Source: Limonium bicolor (lineage: Eukaryota > Streptophyta > Magnoliopsida > Caryophyllales > Plumbaginaceae). Taken from it: a stretch of 64,000 bases of DNA. Every line of letters starts with the position of its first letter. Position 1 is the stretch's first letter. Location of the stretch: positions 169,938,085 to 170,002,084 of the forward strand of contig CM041780.1 in the NCBI GenBank assembly GCA_023374045.1, in the 5' to 3' direction. The notes under the pieces were generated by a model. The model made no database searches. It saw only the letters and a list, made by a program, of their open reading frames with translations, and was not told where the DNA came from. The position numbers and the translations under genes are program-made. Positions 59,042 to 64,000 of this stretch are shown piece after piece.

Positions 59042-59600
59042 TAGGGTTGTCAATTTCGAGTTTTGGGTCGGCTTGTCTTCATCCCGAACCTGACCTGCTC
59101 ATGTTTCACCTCAACCTGAAACTGAACCAAACCCAAACAGGTTATGATTTGTCAACCTAAAACCGATCTAATGACCCAAAATCAATCTGAAACTGACCTG
59201 ACGACCCGAATCAAACTGAAATAGACTTCAAGACAACCTGAAATCAACCCAAAATTAAAAATATGGGACCATCAATAAAAATTCTACACAAAATCACAAA
59301 GACAAATAATATAACATGACATATAAAAACTATCAAACACAAACGGTTTACATGATTGGTATATTTAGGGTTATTTCGCATAACTATAAGAATATATATT
59401 TTCTTTTCTTTTTTAAAATGTTTTCGGGTTGCAGGTTGGAATCGGGTTGGCAAATCAAACCCAAAACCAACCGGATTTTTAGCAACCCAACCCGAACCTG
59501 ACCCAAAAATGTTTTTGGGTTAAAATTGTAACCCAAACCAGTATTTTAGCATTTCAGTTTCAGATTGGATTTCGGGTTCGTGTCAAGATTGACAGTCCTA
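59042..59600. mobile_element. hAT-like MITE with TAGGG-TGTCAA ends
   Basis: The ends TAGGGTTGTCAAT and ATTGACAGTCCTA pair at 11 of 13 positions. The interior is rich in CCCGAACCTGACC / GGGTTGGAATCGGG words that pair across the element. TAGGG-TGTCAA termini are common in plant hAT-type MITEs. No 8-bp target duplication was found (GTGCCGAC against ATCCTAAT), so the superfamily is tentative. It spans the B2-Y limit at 59,305, showing that this junction is original. Confidence 0.6.
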
Positions 59601-59604
59601 ATCC

Positions 59605-61324
59605 TAATGGTGGGTCCAACTCCTCTCATTCCCAAAACACTAGTAGCAACACAAAATAGACAAGATGTATCAATATTTGTATTAAACTATGAGCCATAAC
59701 TGCCTTACAGGGAATGTGGTCATGCAAAAACTTGCAAGCAAACAGACTCACACGAGGAGGGAGCTGACATTTCTCGACTCTTTTCATTGCACGACTCACC
59801 CAACTACCTGATGAATAAGAAGGACTAGAGCTATGGACATTGGAGATTATACAGTAACTCCCCTGTTTTAGTAAGACCCCATTCCCAACTATCACTAGTT
59901 GCCTCACTTCTTAGCTGCTTAGCTAGCACCAGCTCTGCATCATCACCATCAAGCCATTGTCTTATAAGATCTTCCTTCCACTGCCTCGTATGTGGATCAA
60001 TGAGCCGGGATACTCTTCCCTGCGAGTGGACCATATCTAGCAAAGACCACAAAGCCAACATCCCTCCAGGTTCTCCTCACACCCATTGCTCATTAATTAT
60101 GGTATCCATCCCATCTCCTATAGTTCTCCTTGCTCCTGGTTGACTAAAGAAATAGCACTATGAAGAGCACGCCACACCGGGCTTGGTCTACTACAATTTT
60201 TGCCAAAATATTTCCAATAGGGAAATACTTTGCCTTTAAAAAAAAATTCTGGTGGGTGAGAATTCTGGTGGTGAAAAGACCTGGCTGCATAAGAAATCTT
60301 AAACATTGTTTGGCCAAAAGGGCCTAGTTAAAGTAAGGCAAGTAATGGAAACCTAGGCTATCGTCCCTCTTGCTAGCACACACGTGAAATCAACTCTTTT
60401 AATGGACCTCTCGAGCATCCCCTTTACCCTTCCCCCGGAAATTTGCCATCTGAGCATATCCCTCAATAGAGAGGCAGGTAATCGAATCACATTCATTACG
60501 TACAAGAGAATAGCTTATAAAACATTTAATAAGAACACACCTCCCCACCTAGGAACCAACATGAGACCAGTCCTGGATCCTTTTCCTTATTTTATCATAG
60601 ACAAAATAGACCTTTTACTCTACCAAACTTGCTGGGAAAGCCCAAGTATTGTCCCAAGTCATTAACCTCACCTCCTAGACACCAAGACAACAACTAATCT
60701 GATACTTTAGGTTACCTGACACCCCACTAGAGAACATCAAACCCGACTTTTCAACATTTATACAGCCTTACTGTCTCACAAAAGTCTTGTAAAATATCCT
60801 AAATCAGCTAGGAATTATGAGGAGAATGCTTAACAAAAACAAAGCAGACATCGACACATAATAAGCTATGAACATCAAAACCCAAGCCCCTTAACGAAAT
60901 ACCCCTAATAACACCATTCATAGTAGAAACAGACAGACTTGAAGACAATGCTTCCATTCAGTAAAGAAACAAATAAGAGGATAAAGGATCACCCTAACGA
61001 AGCCTGCGTTGGGGCTTAAAAACAAGTCTAGGATAACCATTCATTAACATAGCCATCGAGACAGATGAAAACATTTTAAACTAAACACGCCAATTGCTCA
61101 TGAAAACCCATCACCCTTAAGACAACAAAGAGGGACGACCACTCAACACAATCAAACGCTTATGCCATATTAACCTTCAATGCAAAATGACCATTATTCC
61201 TAGCCTTAGATAGTTTCGTAGAATGAAGCAACTCATGAGCCACAATCACGTTATCAGTTGTAAGCCTACCAGGGATAAAAGTAGCCTAATTATTAGTTAT
61301 AACATTACCCATATAACCCTTAAC
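59605..61324 (-). pseudogene. L1-type LINE reverse transcriptase, C-terminal half, broken
   Basis: Read on the minus strand from 61,324: FIPGRLTTDNVIVAHELLHS, then FALKVNM, an AFDCVEWSSLF block (RT palm; active copies have KAYDRVEW), VLRVMGFHEQ and NEWLS / KPQRRLR-like remains to about 60,990. Next come YLGFPSKFGR and KERIQDWSH (about 60,640), then FFKGKVFPYWKY and SRPSPVWRAL (60,250-60,170). RVSRLIDPHTRQWKEDLIRQ (about 60,010) follows, and finally PPRVSLFACKFLHDHIPCKA of the zf-RVT domain (59,740). This is the normal L1 order. Many stops and frameshifts are present. The catalytic aspartate region and endonuclease are missing. Confidence 0.88.
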
Positions 61325-62055
61325 GACTACAAAAAAAACTGTAGTATCACAGACGGAAAATTTCCTACGGAATTTAACATTATTTCCGACGGATTACACA
61401 CCAAATTCAGATAACATTACCTACGGAATTAATCCGTATGTAACAAGTATTAGTGACGGAATTCGGAAAAATTACACACCAAATTATTTCTGTAGGTGAA
61501 ATTGTTTCAATATTTTACCCACGCACGCAATAAACTTATGGAGGGAAATCAAATTACTAAATGTTATACTTTTAGTGACGGAATTTCAGTAGGTGAAAGT
61601 CTATCAATATAATATCTAGTCTATGATTATAAGCAACTAATATTCCGTAGGTAATTACCTACAAAATTTATTCTAAATATTCCGTGGAATGGTCTATACT
61701 CTAAATTACAAATCCACCTCAATTAGTCATTCACCCCAAATCTTCTTTTATCTCTCTTTTTTTACGCTCCGTACAGGCGTTATCTTCTTCTTTGTGATTG
61801 GACTGATTTTTCCATGCTACTGGTGAGATTTGCAACCCTAATGCTACCGGTAACAGCCTTCATTTTTTCCCTCTGAATATTGCGACCCTGGCTGGCGAAA
61901 TCTGGAGCTTCGTTCTCTTCTTTTCTTCTGCACCTTCATTCTCTTCTTTGCTTGCGCTTTGTAGGCCAAAATCTGGAACTGCAGTTCATAAGGTAATTCT
62001 CTGCCTTCATTCTCTGTGCTTGTGCTGTCGAAGTGGTAACCTGTAAATCTTCTCT
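61325..62055 (-). mobile_element. CACTA end relic, related to the 31.4-kb element
   Basis: GACTACAAAAAAAACTGTAG, continuing TATCACAGACGGAAAATTT, is a decayed TIR whose first C is changed. The next 350 bases keep TTCCGTAGG / TACGGAAT words and match the right end of the B1 element reversed. Positions 61,735-62,050 match the reversed array motif (GTGAGATTTGCAACCC, GCCTTCATTCTCTTC). The opposite TIR is not seen up to 64,000. It abuts the LINE RT directly, so it inserted into the LINE or joined it by deletion. Confidence 0.7.
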
Positions 62056-63060
62056 GCATCTTTTGTCTAGTTTTTCTAGTACAGTCAGAAGATCCGTCTT
62101 TCTCTTGAATGTGTGTCTGTCTCTTCCGTTCCTAATTGCTTATAAGACAAATATGCCCAACCACTTAACAGCAAGAGGGAAAATAAGGGACATATATATG
62201 TTGAAGAGTAAGAAGTATTATATCAGTAAAAGAAGAATTTTAATCTTGTTTGGAATTTATCTCAAAGGAAGAAGCGGTTTAGTTCATGAGCTAAGAGTGA
62301 AGAAAAAGAAGAAAGAAGAAAATAGAATGAGAAATTAAAGAAAGAACGATAAGAAATATGCAAATGAAAGAAGTATTGCTCACTTATTGAGTATATTTTA
62401 GTAACCAGTTTGTTTGCAGTCAATATATAACCTTTTCAACTTTTGAACCAAACTTGTCTGCTTCATCATCCTAAACTACAGTCATGTAATTAAGATGAGA
62501 GAAATTATAAATTAAAAGACAGAGTAATCACATGTAGTTCGTGGAAAGCAGCAGGTTCATTCACTATCACAATCACAATCACAACAGATTAGTTTAGTTG
62601 GAGAGTTAGCTAGTTAGCTGAATGAATGAGTAATTGTTTAACTTAATATTCAATAGTCCAACTCAGTGATCCCGCCTTGGATTCTTCCTTTACTGGATTA
62701 TCCTTATCTAAATCCAGTATAGATTTTTATGACAGATCCAGAAAAAATTTCCTTGCTTCTTTTTACCATCATAATGGTGAGGTCAGTGTTGACATTGTGA
62801 TGTTGAATGTGCAGGAATTGGAAACAATGTGCAAGGAAAAAGACGTAAGTCAAAGAACAAAAAATATATATACTCTACTGAAGTCTCATGTCACCTACTG
62901 TAATCAAAGCCTTCTTTCTTTATTTTAGCTAACAATGAATCAGTAAGAGAATCCGTTTAGAGAACTAGTTGATAGTTTCTCGCTTACTGAATCGTTTTCC
63001 CGAACTGACATTAGACTATTATTTGACGCTGATAAAAAAGCCTTGATCTAATCTACAACT
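62056..63060. other. Unassigned sequence with one possible exon
   Basis: AT-rich. Near 62,814-62,846 GTGCAG is followed by GAATTGGAAACAATGTGCAAGG and a GACGTAAGT donor, so a short exon is possible. An 83-codon frame at 62,677-62,928 crosses these signals and matches nothing I know. A TCACAATCACAATCACAA repeat is at 62,567-62,583. Confidence 0.25.
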
Positions 63061-63072
63061 GCATTATATCAT

Positions 63073-63256
63073 TGTAAGCCCATAGTATATGGGCCGTGAG
63101 TTTATTTTACATATATGGCCCAGAGGCCTTGATTGTTAGTAGAGTCCAATTACATGTTCTCTATACTTACTATAAATAAGGACTCTAGAATGTAATGTAA
63201 TACACAAGCAATACATCTGAGATTACATTCGTTATATTCACGCTCCTCTCCTTTCA
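63073..63256 (+). repeat. Ty1/copia 5' LTR (left limit uncertain)
   Basis: A TATA box (CTATAAATAAGG at about 63,171) is followed by ACACAAGCAATACATCTGAG and a pyrimidine-rich end, CTCCTCTCCTTTCA, at 63,256. A primer site follows four bases later. The left end may be 63,073 (TGTAAGCCCATAG) or 63,134 (TGTTAGTAG); no second LTR is in the window to decide. Confidence 0.7.
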
Positions 63257-63259
63257 ATA

Positions 63260-63272
63260 TGGTATCAGAGCC
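63260..63272 (+). promoter_or_regulatory. Primer binding site, initiator tRNA-Met
   Basis: TGGTATCAGAGCC is the exact plant tRNA-Met-complementary site, three bases after the LTR CA end. Confidence 0.9.
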
Positions 63273-63336
63273 CTCTCTGGGAATTTTAATTTTTCAGATC
63301 TAGATCTCAGATCTAGATCTAACTTCACATTCATCA

Positions 63337-63576
63337 ATGGAGACACCTCTTGCTACCGAATCTCTCTCCAGCGATTCTCCTGAAGCTGATCCCGTAGTTA
63401 CATCCACGGCTACACCTGCAGCAAAGATCACAATGACAACAGTTAGCAGTCAATCTCTGGTTTCTGCTGCAGCAAACTTAGTCAAATTGAGTGAAACAAA
63501 CTTCAGATTATGGAAAGGAATGCTGCTTCCTTTCCTAAAGGGAAACGATCTCTTTAAGTTTGTAGAGGGATCATGT
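63337..63576 (+). pseudogene. Ty1/copia gag N-terminus, cut after 80 codons
   Basis: The ATG lies 64 bases after the primer site. A serine/threonine-rich leader (METPLATESLSSDSPEADP) is followed by the start of the gag domain, VKLSETNFRLWKGMLLPFLK, then GNDLFKFVEGSC. This fits the L-(S/T)-x-x-N-(F/Y)-x-x-W motif of copia gag. After 63,576 the frame enters unrelated sequence, where the terminus of another element begins, so gag is interrupted. Confidence 0.85.
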
Positions 63577-63838
63577 GACAGGCGCTTAGAGGCAGGGGAA
63601 ATTGAGTGGGAAGAGCAGAAGGGAAGGGCGAGAAGATGAGAGAAAGAGGTAGGGAAATAGAAATCTGTTATTGCCTAATCTTCAGTAACAGCAAATGTTG
63701 CAAATAAATAATTGTAATCTAGCAACTAACTAGCCAAACTCAAGGGAAAAAGATAACAATAAAGAGATTAACTAATGTTAAATAATCTAGAGAATATCCT
63801 AAAAACCTGAAGAATAAATAAATAAGAGACTAATTATC
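63576..63838 (-). repeat. 3' end / LTR of a Ty3/gypsy element inserted in copia gag
   Basis: The minus strand ends ...GCGCCTGTCA at 63,576, a CA terminus against the broken gag. It follows directly downstream of the polyprotein stop at 63,839, so it should be 3' UTR plus LTR. The interior is AT-rich. The LTR start was not located, and ATCAT (63,571-63,575) would be the left target copy if the insertion is intact. Confidence 0.5.
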
Positions 63839-64000
63839 CTAAACATAGTCAGATAAATAACTCGGGCCTTTCCTAACACGGGCTGGACGAGTACGAACAT
63901 CCGGGCTGGGCACATTCCCCCCTTCTTCAAAAACGGCCTTGTCCTCAAGGCGGAAGGCTGGGAAATCTCGCTGCAACTCAGAAAGGGGCTCCCACAAAGC
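63839..64000 (-). CDS. Ty3/gypsy polyprotein C-terminus, partial (runs off the window)
   Basis: From the window edge the minus strand reads 53 codons and a stop: ALWEPLSELQRDFPAFRLED, KAVFEEGGNVPSPDVRTRPA, then RVRKGPSYLSDYV. The W-E-x-L-x-x-L-x-x-x-F-P-x-F-x-L-E-D-K pattern is the chromodomain-like tail of plant gypsy integrases. The frame is undamaged, so this element may be young. Integrase and RT should lie just beyond 64,000. Confidence 0.75.
   Translation of the reverse strand, partial: ALWEPLSELQRDFPAFRLEDKAVFEEGGNVPSPDVRTRPARVRKGPSYLSDYV

Larger units (their letters stand above)
48629..59305 (+). repeat. Block B2 (second copy of the 10.7-kb direct duplication)
   Basis: It is 10,677 bp against 10,667 bp in B1. 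Its right edge continues into sequence that completes the hAT-like MITE, so this side is the ancestral continuation of B. Frames broken by single-base indels in B1 (the CACTA exon and copia gag) are open here; other frames are open only in B1. Confidence 0.92.

Noticed and set aside
21354..59305. Simple missed-adapter hairpin artefact from single-molecule sequencing
   Set aside because: That would give one mirror image around a centre. The observed order has a direct duplication with an inverted block between the copies and a single-copy spacer. Another kind of assembly error remains possible.
1..64000. Telomere, centromeric satellite, rRNA genes or organellar insertion
   Set aside because: No TTTAGGG array, no long 150-180 bp satellite and no rRNA or chloroplast gene sequence were recognised on either strand.

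Overview
This window is intergenic DNA from a large, repeat-rich plant genome, probably a eudicot. The evidence is wall-to-wall plant retrotransposon and DNA-transposon sequence: initiator-tRNA-Met primer sites, plant-type CACTA, Mutator-like and hAT-like ends, L1-type LINE and copia gag remains, and no intact host gene. I cannot name the species. No undamaged protein-coding gene longer than about 100 codons can be supported. The nearest thing to host genic DNA is an intron-like, pyrimidine-rich stretch at about 0.78-2.5 kb.

Layout. 1-385: two LTR ends meeting tail to tail. 0.55-0.76 kb: two tRNA-like (SINE-head-like) sequences. 0.78-2.5 kb: the gene-fragment-like stretch. 3.76-6.94 kb: a Tat/Ogre-like LTR-type sequence (L1), with a diverged inverted partner (L3) at 28.2-30.6 kb. 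7.26-8.38 kb: a satellite-like array of about 23 units of 50 bp. 8,746-23,313: a complete 14.6-kb Ty3/gypsy element with two 4,687-bp LTRs, a perfect TCTGA target duplication, a tRNA-Met primer site and a polypurine tract, but a hopelessly decayed pol. 23.3-28.2 kb: Tat-like non-LTR sequence. 31.3-42.0 kb (block B1) holds a 4.7-kb CACTA transposon with TIRs and a GAA target duplication, a degenerate minisatellite array, a broken copia gag, a further LTR-type sequence with a TATA box, and a 537-bp Mutator-like hairpin MITE. 42.0-48.6 kb is an inverted copy of 21.35-27.54 kb (block A'). 48.6-59.3 kb (B2) is a second, nearly identical direct copy of B1. 59.0-64.0 kb holds a hAT-like MITE, an L1-type LINE pseudogene, a CACTA end relic, a copia LTR with a gag fragment, and the 3' end of a Ty3/gypsy polyprotein running off the window.

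The main structural result is the order A - X - B - A'(inverted) - B - Y. Two segments of 6.2 and 10.7 kb are each present twice, an unduplicated 3.8-kb spacer lies between the original copies, and one extra copy is inverted. Both new junctions carry 5-6 extra bases. This is the pattern expected from two template switches during replication-based repair, but it could also be an assembly error. The hAT-like element is intact across the B2-Y boundary and cut at the B1-A' boundary, which shows that B-Y is the ancestral order.

The repeated copies differ mostly by private 1-2 base indels in short runs. This looks like residual long-read consensus error, so reading-frame breaks seen in only one copy should not be trusted. 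Family names (Tat, Tekay/Del-like, MULE, hAT-like) come from motifs recognised by eye, not from a database search.
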